Below are positions 26,646 through 36,645 of a stretch of 64,000 nt of DNA, in pieces. The notes beneath the pieces are model-generated. The model had not been told where the DNA came from. It searched no databases and saw only the letters and a list, made by a program, of their open reading frames with translations. The position numbers and the translations under genes are program-made. Location of the stretch: positions 114,296-178,295 of the forward strand of contig NZ_QGGG01000011.1 in the NCBI RefSeq assembly GCF_003148475.1, given 5' to 3'. The DNA is from Pseudaminobacter salicylatoxidans. Its GTDB lineage: Bacteria; Pseudomonadota; Alphaproteobacteria; Rhizobiales; Rhizobiaceae. Numbering within the stretch: the stretch's first letter is position 1; each line of letters opens with the position of its first letter.

Positions 26646-26664
26646 GCATAATGAATGCTTATGC
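26646..26664. promoter_or_regulatory. Candidate LysR operator between lysR and the mttB-like gene
   Basis: GCATAA-N7-TTATGC is a perfect dyad containing the T-N11-A pattern that LysR proteins bind. It lies 50 bases before the LysR ATG and 124 bases before the divergent mttB-like ATG. Confidence 0.5.
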
Positions 26665-26787
26665 GCAGCAATATCCGCGCACGCGCTTCGACGGCGTCCT
26701 GCGGGAGGAGATCGCAACCGGGACATGACCGACGCGGACGTAACCGCGCGTTCCCGTTACACAGCAGTTTGAGGACCGGAATTCGCC

Positions 26788-28347
26788 ATGACCACCCCTG
26801 CCACGTCCACCGCCCCAACAGAACAGAGATCCGGCGGCCGCGAGGCGCGCCGCCGCGCCCGCACGGGGCGCGCAACCGGCGCGGTGCACCGGCCCTATAT
26901 CGTGCGCGGCATTCCGACTTATGACGTCATGTCGGAAGAAAACCTGCTGCGCATCGAGCAGACCGCCGACCGCATCCTCGCCGAAATCGGCATCGAGTTC
27001 CGCGACGATCCGGTCGCGCTCGACCATTGGAAGCGCGCCGGCGCCCATGTGGACGGCGTGCTGGTCAAGTTCGAACCGGGCATGTTGCGCGAGATATTGA
27101 AGACGGCGCCGGCCGAGTTCACGCAGCATGCGCGCAACCCCGCCAATGCGGTGCGGATCGGCGGCAGGAACGTCGTGTTCTCGCCGGCCTATGGCTCGCC
27201 CTTCGTCATGAACATCGACCAGGGCCGCCGCTACGGCACGATCGAGGATTTCCGCAACTTCGTGAAGCTGGCGCAGTCCTCGCCCTGGCTGCACCATTCC
27301 GGCGGCACGATCTGCGAGCCGGTGGACGTGCCGGTCAACAAGCGCCATCTCGACATGGTCTACGCCCATATCAAATATTCCGATCGCGGCTTCATGGGCT
27401 CGGTGACGGCCGAAAGCCGCGCGGAGGATTCCATCGACATGGCGCGCATCGTCTTCGGCGAGAAATTCACGGACGAGAATTGCGTCATCCTCGGAAACGT
27501 CAACGTCAATTCACCGCTGGTGTGGGATGCCACGATGACGACCGCGCTGCGCGCCTATGCCCGCGCCAACCAGGCGGCGGTGATCGTGCCCTTCATCCTG
27601 GGTGGGGCCATGGGTCCGGTGACGAATGCGGGCGCCATTGCGCAGTCGCTGGCTGAAACCATGGCCGGCTGCGCGCTGACGCAGCTCGAGCGGCCGGGCG
27701 CGCCGGTCATCTTCGGCAACTTCCTGTCGTCCATGTCGCTGCGCTCAGGCTCGCCGACCTTCGGCACGCCGGAGCCGGCGATCGGCTCGATGGTGGTGGG
27801 GCAGCTGGCACGCCGGCTCAACCTGCCGCTGCGCTGTTCGGGCAATTTCACCACCTCCAAGCTGCCCGACGCCCATGCGATGAACGAGGGCACCATGTCG
27901 ATGCTGGCGGCGGTGCATTGCGGGGCAAACTTCATCCTGCATTCAGCCGGCTTCCTCGACGGGCTCTTGTCCATGTCCTACGAGAAATTCGTCATGGACA
28001 CCGATTTCTGCGGCGCGCTTCACACCTATCTCGACGGCGTGAAGGTGGACGACAACCAGCTCGCGCTGGACGCTTTCCGCGAGGTCGGACCGGGCAACCA
28101 CTTCTTCGGCTGCGCCCACACCATGGGCAATTACGAAACCGCCTTCTGGGATTCGGAAATCGCCGACAATGAGGCGTTCGAGAAGTGGGAGGCAGCCGGC
28201 TCCGAAGATGCCGCCGTCCGCGCCAACAAGCGCTGGAAGAAGGCGCTGGCCGAATATGAAGCGCCCGCGCTTGACGAAGGCATCGACGAAGCGCTTCAGG
28301 ACTTCATGGCGCGGCGCAAATCTTCCATGGAGGATGCCTGGTATTGA
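26788..28347 (+). CDS. MttB-family methyltransferase, non-pyrrolysine type
   Basis: 519 residues of the trimethylamine methyltransferase (MttB) superfamily, a TIM-barrel that moves a methyl group from a quaternary or tertiary amine to a corrinoid protein. Motifs include HHSGGTICEPVDV, ILGNVNVNSPLVWD and ILGGAMGPVTNAGA. The reading frame has no internal TAG, so there is no pyrrolysine; such members act on glycine betaine, proline betaine or carnitine-like substrates. An Arg-rich N-terminal tail of about 30 residues is extra. No corrinoid protein or methyl-THF enzyme is in the window. The neighbouring transporter and sarcosine oxidase operon favour glycine betaine. Confidence 0.82.
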   Translation: MTTPATSTAPTEQRSGGREARRRARTGRATGAVHRPYIVRGIPTYDVMSEENLLRIEQTADRILAEIGIEFRDDPVALDHWKRAGAHVDGVLVKFEPGMLREILKTAPAEFTQHARNPANAVRIGGRNVVFSPAYGSPFVMNIDQGRRYGTIEDFRNFVKLAQSSPWLHHSGGTICEPVDVPVNKRHLDMVYAHIKYSDRGFMGSVTAESRAEDSIDMARIVFGEKFTDENCVILGNVNVNSPLVWDATMTTALRAYARANQAAVIVPFILGGAMGPVTNAGAIAQSLAETMAGCALTQLERPGAPVIFGNFLSSMSLRSGSPTFGTPEPAIGSMVVGQLARRLNLPLRCSGNFTTSKLPDAHAMNEGTMSMLAAVHCGANFILHSAGFLDGLLSMSYEKFVMDTDFCGALHTYLDGVKVDDNQLALDAFREVGPGNHFFGCAHTMGNYETAFWDSEIADNEAFEKWEAAGSEDAAVRANKRWKKALAEYEAPALDEGIDEALQDFMARRKSSMEDAWY

Positions 28348-28457
28348 GGCCAGCACGGCGATGCGGCTGCTTCGCCGCTCACCTTCGGATGCAAGAGGCC
28401 ATGCCAGAGCCAGACGACGTTTCCCCGAATTGTCGTTAGGCTCTATCTATTTGTTTT

Positions 28458-28505
28458 AGCATGATCTTTCCCGAAAACTGACCTCCACTTTTCAGGATCA
28501 TAATC
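28458..28505. repeat. Degenerate rhizobial intergenic palindrome (copy 2)
   Basis: ATGATC (28461-28466) and GATCAT (28496-28501) flank a CCCGAAAAC core, with the usual CTCTATCTATTTGTTTTAG run on the left. It resembles the copies at 9297, 34929 and 52813, but one arm has decayed. The rest of the 294-base gap holds only the promoter region of the next gene. Confidence 0.55.
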
Positions 28506-28641
28506 TAGACTAAAGTCATAAAACCAAAGCAGCGATGGTTCCTCCCGTGGCTCAGGCGTAGAATCCACCCTACCGAAATGGGCAGCAGGCGCGGACATTG
28601 CGCGCCCCCGGCCGCGGTGAAAACGTCTGGGAGGACATCTT

Positions 28642-30528
28642 ATGGTTATGGCAGCGAGCGCGGGCTCGGCCCCGCGAGGCATGACGCGTGAGGAAAAGAA
28701 GGTCATCTTCGCCTCATCGCTCGGTACCGTCTTCGAATGGTACGATTTCTATCTCTACGGTTCGCTCGCCGCCTTCATCGGCGCGACCTTCTTCAGCGAA
28801 TATCCGGAAGCCACCCGCAACATCTTCGCGCTGCTCGCCTTCGCGGCGGGCTTCCTGGTGCGCCCGTTCGGCGCATTGGTGTTCGGCCGCATCGGCGATC
28901 TTGTCGGTCGCAAATACACCTTCCTCATCACCATCCTGATCATGGGCAGTTCCACCTTCCTGGTCGGCCTCCTGCCCGGCTCGGCGTCCATCGGCATTCT
29001 GGCGCCCATCATCCTGATCGTGCTGCGCATGCTTCAGGGACTCGCGCTCGGCGGCGAATATGGCGGCGCGGCGACCTATGTGGCCGAACACGCCCCCAAC
29101 GAGCGGCGCGGCTATTACACGTCGTGGATCCAGACCACCGCCACGCTTGGCCTGTTCCTGTCGCTGATCGTCATCCTGGCGGTGCAGAGCTGGCTCGGAC
29201 CCGACGCCTTCAAGGCCTGGGGCTGGCGCATTCCGTTCATCATCTCGGTGGTACTGCTGGGCATCTCGGTGTGGATTCGCCTGTCGCTCAGCGAATCCCC
29301 GGCCTTCAAGCGCATGAAGGCCGAAGGCAAGGGCTCCAAGGCGCCGCTCAAGGAAGCCTTCGGCCAGTGGAAGAACGCCAGGATCGCGCTTCTGGCGCTG
29401 TTCGGCCTCACCGCCGGTCAGGCCGTGGTCTGGTACAATGGCCAGTTCTATGCGCTGTTCTTCCTGCAGAACGTGCTCAAGGTCGATGCCTTCTCGGTCA
29501 ACGTCATGATCGCGATCGCGCTGGCCATCGGCTCGATCTTCTTCGTGGTGTTCGGCTGGCTGTCGGACAAGATCGGCCGCAAGCCGATCATCATGGCCGG
29601 CCTTCTGCTTGCCGTCGTCACCTACTTCCCGCTGTTCAAGGCGCTGACCTGGGCCGCCAATCCGGCACTGGCCACCGCCCAGCAGAATGTGAAGGCGCAT
29701 GTGACGGCCGCTCCGGGCGACTGCAAGTTCCAGTTCAACCCGACCGGAACCGCCAAGTTCACCACGTCCTGCGACATCGCCAGCGCGTTCCTGACCAACA
29801 ACTCGGTGCCTTATGACGTGGTCAGCACCGCTGCCGCCGGCACGCCCGCCGTGGTCAAGGTCGGCGATGCGACGATCCAGTCCTACGACGCGGTTGCCGC
29901 TGGTGACGACGCCAAGGCCAGCCAGGCGGCCTTCGCGAAGGCAGTCAACATCGCGCTGCACGATGCCGGTTATCCGCTGGTGCGCGAAACTTCCAAGGTT
30001 CCCGACGCCAAGCTCGACGCCTTCGCGGCCGCCAATCCCGAACTGAAGCTCGACCCGGCCGCCATCCGTGCCGGCGAAAAGACCATGGTTCCGGTTTCCG
30101 AACTTGTCGCCGGCAAGGCGCTGACCCAGGAAGAAGCCGGCGGCGCCACCGAAATGCCGGTCTACAGCATCGCCGACAGCGGCGCCTTCAAGATGGTCGC
30201 CGATCCGGCAGCGGTGAACTGGCCGCTGACGATCCTGATCCTGTTCATCCTGGTGATTTATGTCACGATGGTCTACGGGCCGATCGCGGCGATCCTGGTC
30301 GAGATGTTCCCGACCCGCATCCGCTACACCGGCATGTCGCTGCCCTACCACATCGGCAATGGCTGGTTCGGCGGCCTGCTGCCGGCGACCGTCTTCGCCA
30401 TGAGCGCCTTCGAGGGCGACATCTACTACGGTCTCTGGTACCCGATCGTGATTGCGGGGATGACGTTCATCATCGGCATGATCTTCGTGCGCGACACCAA
30501 GGGCGTCGATCTCAACGCCATCGAATAG
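28642..30528 (+). CDS. MFS transporter, metabolite:H+ symporter (MHS, ProP-like) with large periplasmic insert
   Basis: 628 residues; family members are usually 430-560. The N-terminal half is normal: GTVFEWYDFYLYGSLAAFIG in helix 1, FGRIGDLVGRKYT between helices 2 and 3, and LALGGEYGGAATYVAEHAP in helix 5. GWLSDKIGRKP marks the cytoplasmic loop before helix 9. After helix 9 about 190 residues (roughly 336-525) are inserted, rich in Ala and Asp, with two cysteines (GDCKF and TSCDIA) about 21 residues apart; topology puts this in the periplasm. Helices 10-12 then resume (MVYGPIAAILVEMFPTRIRYTG). MHS carriers import betaines, proline or carboxylates. GGAGG lies 8 bases before the ATG. The neighbours suggest a methylated-amine substrate. 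Confidence 0.82.
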   Translation: MVMAASAGSAPRGMTREEKKVIFASSLGTVFEWYDFYLYGSLAAFIGATFFSEYPEATRNIFALLAFAAGFLVRPFGALVFGRIGDLVGRKYTFLITILIMGSSTFLVGLLPGSASIGILAPIILIVLRMLQGLALGGEYGGAATYVAEHAPNERRGYYTSWIQTTATLGLFLSLIVILAVQSWLGPDAFKAWGWRIPFIISVVLLGISVWIRLSLSESPAFKRMKAEGKGSKAPLKEAFGQWKNARIALLALFGLTAGQAVVWYNGQFYALFFLQNVLKVDAFSVNVMIAIALAIGSIFFVVFGWLSDKIGRKPIIMAGLLLAVVTYFPLFKALTWAANPALATAQQNVKAHVTAAPGDCKFQFNPTGTAKFTTSCDIASAFLTNNSVPYDVVSTAAAGTPAVVKVGDATIQSYDAVAAGDDAKASQAAFAKAVNIALHDAGYPLVRETSKVPDAKLDAFAAANPELKLDPAAIRAGEKTMVPVSELVAGKALTQEEAGGATEMPVYSIADSGAFKMVADPAAVNWPLTILILFILVIYVTMVYGPIAAILVEMFPTRIRYTGMSLPYHIGNGWFGGLLPATVFAMSAFEGDIYYGLWYPIVIAGMTFIIGMIFVRDTKGVDLNAIE

Positions 30529-30548
30529 GCTTGCGGGACGGGCAAGCG

Positions 30549-30583
30549 AAACACCCGGCGGGGCAACTCGCCGGGTGTTTTTG
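30549..30583 (+). terminator. Rho-independent terminator after the MHS transporter gene
   Basis: A perfect 12-bp stem (30549-30560 with 30569-30580), loop GGGCAACT, followed by a T-run. It lies 20 bases after the stop codon. Confidence 0.9.
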
Positions 30584-30635
30584 ATTTTCGGATAGCCATC
30601 AATCCCGATGGCGCGGCACGACGGAAGCTGCCTGA

Positions 30636-30932
<297 letters not shown>

Positions 30933-30961
30933 TCATTCTTGTCAGATTCTCTCCCGGCGGC

Positions 30962-31534
30962 TTATGCCGCCGCGTCGGTCGCCGCCTGACACAGGAAGGC
31001 AAAGGCATAGTCCGAAAACGAACGCCAGCACTCGACGCGGAACGCATCCTCGGCCGTGCGCAGCAGCACGACCTCGGACTTGCCCAGAATCGTGCGCGAG
31101 CAGGCGCCGACCGGGAACGCCGCAAGCGACAGGTCCTGCGGGCAGCCCGCATTCAGGCAGACGGCGGCGGCCGGTCCCGTGACCGAAATCGCGACATTGC
31201 GATGCGAGATGCCGACCGCCGAATGCAGTTGCTTGACCTTCGCGCAATCGGCCAGCGGGTCGCCACCCGCCTCATCGATAACCATCCATTCGTCCGGGCC
31301 GAGCCACATGGCGGTGCGCGCCCCCTTGCCGGCGGAGGTTTTGGGTGCCTTGGGAAGCGTCACCCCAAGCGCCTTGGAGAGAGCGGCGAGCGATGCTTCC
31401 GGCGCGCGCAGCGCCATGCGCTCGGCCGGTGCGAGCACGGCAAGCCTGACGCCCTTTGCCGAGAAATCGCGGCCGGCCAGTGCCGGCGCACGCGCCACGG
31501 TCGGCGCAGCGGATTTGGTCGCAGCCTTAGCCAT
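30962..31534 (-). CDS. soxG: Sarcosine oxidase gamma subunit
   Basis: 190 residues, the smallest folate-handling-like subunit of heterotetrameric sarcosine oxidase. The visible core is WLGPDEWMVIDEAGGDPL and DLSLAAFPVGACSRTILGKSEVVLLR, the family signature. The first 25 residues are an Ala-rich extension. Its start overlaps the end of soxA by 8 bases. Last gene of soxB-D-A-G. Confidence 0.9.
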   Translation of the reverse strand: MAKAATKSAAPTVARAPALAGRDFSAKGVRLAVLAPAERMALRAPEASLAALSKALGVTLPKAPKTSAGKGARTAMWLGPDEWMVIDEAGGDPLADCAKVKQLHSAVGISHRNVAISVTGPAAAVCLNAGCPQDLSLAAFPVGACSRTILGKSEVVLLRTAEDAFRVECWRSFSDYAFAFLCQAATDAAA

Positions 31535-34520
31535 TGAGGCGCTCTCCCTTCTCGTCGAAGAACACGGTTCCGCTCACTTCCACCTCGATCACCCGGTCCG
31601 GCATCGGCACATAGAGCGTCTGCCCCATCAGGTCGCGCCCGCCGGCCACCAGCGCCAGCGCAATCGAACGGCCGCAATTGTCAGACCAGTAACTGGACGT
31701 GACGTGGCCAATCATCTTCATGGGGATCGGCTGCTTCGGGTCGGCGACGATCTGGGCGCCCTCTTCCAGCACCACGTTCGGGTCCCTGGTCTTGAGGCCG
31801 ACGAGCTGCTTGCGGCCCTTTGCCACGAGATCGGGGCGCGTCATGCCGCGAATCCCGACGAAGTCAGTCTTCTTCTTGCCGACCGCCCAGTCGAGGCCCG
31901 CGTCGTTGCAGGTCACCGTGCCATCGGTGTCCTGACCGACGATGATGTACCCCTTTTCGGCCCGCAGCACGTGCATGGTCTCGGTGCCGTAGGCGCAGGC
32001 GTCGTGCTTCTGGCCCTCGGCCCACAGCGCTTCCCACACCGCCTGGCCGTAGTCGGCCGGCACGTTGACCTCGAAGCCGCGCTCGCCGGTAAAGGACATG
32101 CGGAACAGCCGCGTCGGCACGCCGCAGATCTTGCCCTCGCGCACCGACATATGCGGCATCGCCGCGTCCGACAGGTCGATGCCTTCGACCAGCGGCTCGA
32201 TGATCTTGCGCGAATTCGGCCCCTGCACGGCAATCACCGCCCACTGCTCGGAAATCGAGGTGAGCCACACATTCAGATGCGGGAATTCGGTCTGGAGGTA
32301 ATCCTCCATGTGGTTCATGACGCGGGCGGCGCCGCCCGTCGTGGTCGTCACATGGAAACGGTCCTCGGCGAGCCGGCCCACCACGCCGTCGTCATAGATG
32401 AAGCCGTCCTCGCGCAGCATGATGCCGTAGCGGCAACGGCCGGGCTCCAGCTTCTGCCACGGATTGGTGTAGAGCAGCTCCATGAATTTGGCCGCATCCG
32501 GCCCGACCACCTCGATCTTGCCGAGCGTGGAGGCGTCGAACAGGCCCGCCGTCTTGCGCACGGTCACGCATTCGCGGTTGACGGCCGCATGCATGTCCTC
32601 GCCGGCTTTCGGAAAATACCAGGCACGCTTCCACTGGCCGACATCCTCGAACACGGCGCCATGCGCCTCGGCCCAGCCGTGCATGGCGGTCCTGCGGGTC
32701 GGATCGAACAGCGCGCCGCGACCATGGTTGACGATCGCGCCGAACGTCACCGGCGTGTAGGGCGCGCGGAAGGTGGTAAGGCCCACCTGCGGGATGGGCT
32801 TGTCCAGCGTCTCGGCCGCGATTGCCAGACCGTGCATGTTGGAGGTCTTGCCCTGATCGGTCGCCATGCCGTTGGTGGTGAAGCGCTTGACATGCTCGAT
32901 GGAGTGCATGCCCTCGCGCACGGCCTGACGGATGTCCTTTGCGGTGACGTCGTTCTGGAAGTCGATGAACGCCTTGACCGTGGTCTCCGGACCGGCGCCG
33001 GGGCCAGCGCCCAGCATGCCGCGCGACCAGCTTTCGCTCGCCTCGACCTTGGGCTTTGTGCCCCTGGCAGCCTTCGCGCCGGCGTCCTTCGCCGCCTTCG
33101 CGCCCGCCGCATAGGCTTCCTCGACGCTGGCCGAAAGCCCGTCGGTGCCGTTGCAGGCGCCGACCGACACGCAGTCCTGCGCATAGGTGCCGGGCAGGAA
33201 GCGGCGCGTCTCCTCGTCGAACGCGACCTTGCCGCGCGACTGCGAGAACAGATGCACCGAAGGCGTCCAGCCGGCCGACATCAGGAGCGCGTCGACGGGA
33301 ATGGTGCGCTCGCCGCCGCCATTCTTGGGCTGGATGGTCATGGACGACACGCGCAGCCGCCCGCCGGTGCGGATGACGGCGCGGCCGTGATTGATCTCGA
33401 TGCCGAGCGCGCGCGCCTCCTCGACCAGATCGCCCGCCGGATTGTCGCGCAGATCGACGATGGCCGCGATGTCGACGCCCGCCTTCTTCAGGTCGATCGC
33501 CGCCGCATAGGCGCTGTCATTGGCCGTGTAGACGCCGATATTCTTGCCCACGGCAACGCCGTAGTGGTTGAGATAGGTGCGCGCGGCGGAAGCCAGCATC
33601 ACGCCCGGACGGTCATTGTCGGCAAACACCATGTGGCGCTCGATGGCGCCGGTGGCCAGCACCACGCGTCGGGCGCGCACCTGCCAGAGGCGCTCGCGCG
33701 GCAGGTCGCGGTCGGGATTTGCCAGATGGTCGGTCACGCGTTCCGCGAGGCCGATCAGGTTCTGCGCATAGTAGCCGAAGGCCGTGGTGCGCGCCAAAAG
33801 CCGCACATTGTCCATGGCCGCGAGTTTGGCCACGCTTGCCTGCGCCCAGCTCCAGCCGTCAGTGCCGTCAACGGTCGCACCGGTTTCGAAGCGAAGCGCA
33901 CCACCGAATTCGGCCTGCTCGTCGGCGAGGATGACGCATGCACCGGTTTCAGCCGCCGCAAGGGCCGCCGCGATGCCTGCCGCGCCGCCGCCCAGAACCA
34001 GCACGTCGCAATGCGCGTAGCGTGCCGAATAGTGGTCGGAATCGGGTTGGTCGGGCGCAACACCGAGGCCGGCCGCGGCCCGGATCTTCGGCTCGTAGAC
34101 ATTCTTCCAGGCCGTCTTCGGCCACATGAAGGTCTTGTAGTAGAAACCGGCCGAGAACATCGGCGACAGGAGGTTATTGACCGCGCCGACATCGAAGGAC
34201 AGCGACGGCCAGCGGTTCTGCGAGGTCGCGTTCAGCCCGTCATAGAGCTCCTGAACGGTCGCGCGCACATTGGGCGTCTTGCGGGTGGCGTCGCGCTCGA
34301 TGCCGACCAGCGCATTCGGCTCCTCGGCGCCGGCCGAGAGGATGCCACGCGGGCGGTGATATTTGAACGAGCGGCCGACGAGATGGATGCCATTGGCAAG
34401 CAGCGCCGAAGCCAGCGTGTCGCCGGCTATGCCGCTCATCTGCTGTCCGTCGAAGGTGAAGCGGAGCGTCTTTGCCGGGGTCAGTCGGCCCTGGCCTGCA
34501 ATGCGGTGCGTGGCGGCCAT
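31527..34520 (-). CDS. soxA: Sarcosine oxidase alpha subunit
   Basis: 997 residues. Order of parts: N-terminal ferredoxin-like segment with LRFTFDGQQMSG; an NAD-binding Rossmann domain (CDVLVLGGGAAGIAAALAAAETG near residue 170); and a C-terminal GcvT-like tetrahydrofolate domain (QKLEPGRCRYGIMLREDGF onward). The complex oxidises sarcosine to glycine and passes the one-carbon unit to tetrahydrofolate as 5,10-methylene-THF. The ATG at 34520 overlaps the soxD stop (TGATG); a GTG one codon earlier is less likely. Length is standard. Confidence 0.95.
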   Translation of the reverse strand: MAATHRIAGQGRLTPAKTLRFTFDGQQMSGIAGDTLASALLANGIHLVGRSFKYHRPRGILSAGAEEPNALVGIERDATRKTPNVRATVQELYDGLNATSQNRWPSLSFDVGAVNNLLSPMFSAGFYYKTFMWPKTAWKNVYEPKIRAAAGLGVAPDQPDSDHYSARYAHCDVLVLGGGAAGIAAALAAAETGACVILADEQAEFGGALRFETGATVDGTDGWSWAQASVAKLAAMDNVRLLARTTAFGYYAQNLIGLAERVTDHLANPDRDLPRERLWQVRARRVVLATGAIERHMVFADNDRPGVMLASAARTYLNHYGVAVGKNIGVYTANDSAYAAAIDLKKAGVDIAAIVDLRDNPAGDLVEEARALGIEINHGRAVIRTGGRLRVSSMTIQPKNGGGERTIPVDALLMSAGWTPSVHLFSQSRGKVAFDEETRRFLPGTYAQDCVSVGACNGTDGLSASVEEAYAAGAKAAKDAGAKAARGTKPKVEASESWSRGMLGAGPGAGPETTVKAFIDFQNDVTAKDIRQAVREGMHSIEHVKRFTTNGMATDQGKTSNMHGLAIAAETLDKPIPQVGLTTFRAPYTPVTFGAIVNHGRGALFDPTRRTAMHGWAEAHGAVFEDVGQWKRAWYFPKAGEDMHAAVNRECVTVRKTAGLFDASTLGKIEVVGPDAAKFMELLYTNPWQKLEPGRCRYGIMLREDGFIYDDGVVGRLAEDRFHVTTTTGGAARVMNHMEDYLQTEFPHLNVWLTSISEQWAVIAVQGPNSRKIIEPLVEGIDLSDAAMPHMSVREGKICGVPTRLFRMSFTGERGFEVNVPADYGQAVWEALWAEGQKHDACAYGTETMHVLRAEKGYIIVGQDTDGTVTCNDAGLDWAVGKKKTDFVGIRGMTRPDLVAKGRKQLVGLKTRDPNVVLEEGAQIVADPKQPIPMKMIGHVTSSYWSDNCGRSIALALVAGGRDLMGQTLYVPMPDRVIEVEVSGTVFFDEKGERLNG

Positions 34521-34912
34521 CACGCGTCTCCCTTCTTTGCGGCGGCGCGCCTGGCGGCCGGCTTCTTCGGTTTGTCTTCCGTGGCATCGTCCGACGCGGC
34601 CGGGGCGGCTGCCGGAACGCTCTTCATGATCTTTGCAAGGTCAGGCTTCGGCTCGCCGGCCTTGTAGGTCATGAAGAACTTGTCGCTGACGGTGTCGCGC
34701 ACCGCGTTGAAAAAGCGCGCGCAGCCATGCACATGGCGCCAGCGCTCGAAGGTGATGCCCTTGGGGTTCGCGCGGATGAAGAAGAATTTCTCGAAATCCT
34801 CGTCGCTTTCGGCGGCGATGTCGGCCGAGCGCACGACATGGGCCTCGCCGGCGTTGCGAAACTCCAGTTCCGGACGTTCTTCCTCGCAATAGGGGCAGCG
34901 GATCAGAAGCAT
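34520..34912 (-). CDS. soxD: Sarcosine oxidase delta subunit
   Basis: 130 residues. The N-terminal zinc site is visible (CPYCEEERPELEF, then HVHGCARFFN), giving the three Cys and one His expected. The last 35 residues are a Lys/Ala/Pro-rich tail (KPKKPAARRAAAKK) that lengthens the usual protein of about 95 residues. Lies between soxB and soxA; a palindromic repeat separates it from soxB. Confidence 0.92.
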   Translation of the reverse strand: MLLIRCPYCEEERPELEFRNAGEAHVVRSADIAAESDEDFEKFFFIRANPKGITFERWRHVHGCARFFNAVRDTVSDKFFMTYKAGEPKPDLAKIMKSVPAAAPAASDDATEDKPKKPAARRAAAKKGDA

Positions 34913-34928
34913 GTTTGTCCCTTCCTCA

Positions 34929-34977
34929 GAGCATGATCCCGAAAAACGGAAGCCGGTTTTCGGACAAGATCGCGCTC
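34929..34977. repeat. Rhizobial intergenic palindrome (copy 3), inside the sox operon
   Basis: GAGCATGATCCCGAAAAAC on the left is mirrored by GGTTTTCGG...GATCGCGCTC on the right. Almost the same as the copy at 52813. It sits in the 73-base gap between soxB and soxD. Confidence 0.8.
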
Positions 34978-34985
34978 AAACAAGA

Positions 34986-36239
34986 TCAGTGGGCCACGGC
35001 GGCGGCTGCCGCCTCGTCGATCAGGCGGCCGGTGCGGAAGCGTTCCAGCGTGAACGGCGCGTTGATCGGGTGCGGTTCGTCGCGGGCGATGGTGTGGGCG
35101 AACACATGGCCAGAGCCCGGCGTGGCCTTGAACCCGCCCGTGCCCCAGCCGCAATTGACGTAGAGCCCCTGCACCGGCGTCTTGGCCAGGATCGGCGAGC
35201 GGTCCGGCGTGACATCGACGATACCGCCCCACGAACGCAGCATCTTCATGCGCGTGAACATGGGGAACATCTCGCAAATGGCGTCGAGCGTGTGATTGAG
35301 GATATGGAGCCCGCCCGTCTGCGAATAGGAGGTGTACTGGTCGGTGCCCGCGCCGATGACCAGCTCGCCCTTGTCGGACTGGGAGATATAGGCGTGCACC
35401 GTGTTCGACATCACCACGCAGGGGAACACCGGCTTGACCGGCTCCGACACCAGCGCCTGCAGCGGATAGCTTTCCAGCGGCATGCGCACGCCCGCCATGT
35501 CCATCAGCACCGACGTATGCCCGGCCGCCACCACGCCGACCTTCCTTGCGCCGATGAAGCCGCGCGACGTTTCCACGCCAGTGACAGCGCCGCCCGGTGC
35601 GCGGCGGATGCCTGTGACCTCGCAATTCTGGATGATGTGGACGCCGCGCGCCGAAGCGCCGCGCGCATAGCCCCAGGCCACCGCGTCGTGACGGGCCGTG
35701 CCGCCGCGCCGCTGGAGTGCCGCCCCGATGACCGGATAGCGCGCATCCGTGGAGATGTTCAGCGGCGGGCAATATTCCTTCGCCTGTTCGGGTGTCAGCC
35801 ACTCATTGTCGATACCGTTCAGGCGGTTGGCATGGATGTGGCGCTGGAAGCTCTGCTTGTCGTTCACATTGTGCGCCAGCATCATCACGCCGCGCGCCGA
35901 ATACATGACGTTGTAGTTCAGCTCCTGGGAAAGCCCGTCCCACAGCTTCACGGCATGGTCGTAGATGCCGGCGGATTCGTCATACAGGTAGTTGGAGCGG
36001 ATGATGGTGGTGTTGCGCCCCGTATTGCCGCCGCCCAGCCAGCCCTTTTCCAGCACCGCCACATTGGTGATGCCGTGCTGGCTGGCAAGATAATAGGCCG
36101 TGGCGAGGCCATGCCCGCCCGCACCGACGATGATGACATCGTATTCCGCCTTCGGCTCGGGCGAGGACCATTGCGCTTCCCAACCCTTGTGGCCGCGCAA
36201 GGCTTCGCGGGCGATGGCAAATACCGAATATTTCCGCAT
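34986..36239 (-). CDS. soxB: Sarcosine oxidase beta subunit
   Basis: 417 residues, the FAD/FMN-binding catalytic subunit. The dinucleotide fold is [20 protein letters not shown] (about 33-52), and the C-terminal flavin motif region reads [21 protein letters not shown]. The N-terminus [20 protein letters not shown] is diagnostic for heterotetrameric SoxB. First gene of the operon; its promoter must lie in the gap up to rpsU. It provides the last demethylation of glycine betaine. Confidence 0.95.
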   Translation of the reverse strand: MRKYSVFAIAREALRGHKGWEAQWSSPEPKAEYDVIIVGAGGHGLATAYYLASQHGITNVAVLEKGWLGGGNTGRNTTIIRSNYLYDESAGIYDHAVKLWDGLSQELNYNVMYSARGVMMLAHNVNDKQSFQRHIHANRLNGIDNEWLTPEQAKEYCPPLNISTDARYPVIGAALQRRGGTARHDAVAWGYARGASARGVHIIQNCEVTGIRRAPGGAVTGVETSRGFIGARKVGVVAAGHTSVLMDMAGVRMPLESYPLQALVSEPVKPVFPCVVMSNTVHAYISQSDKGELVIGAGTDQYTSYSQTGGLHILNHTLDAICEMFPMFTRMKMLRSWGGIVDVTPDRSPILAKTPVQGLYVNCGWGTGGFKATPGSGHVFAHTIARDEPHPINAPFTLERFRTGRLIDEAAAAAVAH

Positions 36240-36645
36240 GGGCTCTGGCCTCGTGGATGCCGGAAGAAACTGTTTCCCGATTCAAGGAAGCGAGGTGTAG
36301 CACTAGCGAAAAGCCGGAGCCAGCCTTGCACTGTTTGCGACGGCAAGTGCCGCTTTGCGCCGCGCAGCCGGGCGAGCCGACATCGCCCCGCAAAAGAGAT
36401 CCGGAGCAATTCGGCTTGACCTTCCCGCGCGCGCGTCCATAGTGGTGCCACGATCATTCGCTGCTGTGGTTCGCGTCTGTTGAGCCATGTTCCGGGGCAG
36501 GTTTTCGTACCTTTTGCCCCGCGGCCCCTCGACATCTGCTCTTGATTCTGCTATTTGCCGCCCCAATTCGCGGTGGTGACCGCTGCGAAAGCAGTGGCTA
36601 TTGGCCCCGTATCATTGAATTCGAACCGGAAAGACAGGATCGCCC
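36240..36645. other. Divergent intergenic region soxB / rpsU, 406 bases
   Basis: No gene is recognised. It holds the putative rpsU promoter at 36416-36443, leaving a leader of about 200 bases before rpsU, in which GGGGCAGG...CCTTTTGCCCC (about 36494-36522) and GCGGTGGTGACCGC (36570-36583) can form hairpins. The soxB promoter is not obvious. Confidence 0.4.
36416..36443 (+). promoter_or_regulatory. Putative promoter of rpsU
   Basis: TTGACC (36416-36421), 16-base GC-rich spacer, CATAGT (36438-36443). The first element is close to the alphaproteobacterial sigma-70 pattern CTTGAC; the second is weak. Confidence 0.45.

Noticed and set aside
26788..28347. Pyrrolysine-type trimethylamine methyltransferase
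   Set aside because: The frame contains no internal TAG codon, so it belongs to the non-pyrrolysine branch.
31056..34667. 1203-codon open frame on the plus strand opposite soxA/soxD
   Set aside because: It is the antisense shadow of GC-rich, well-supported sarcosine oxidase genes; its translation is Arg/His/Gly rich with no domain.
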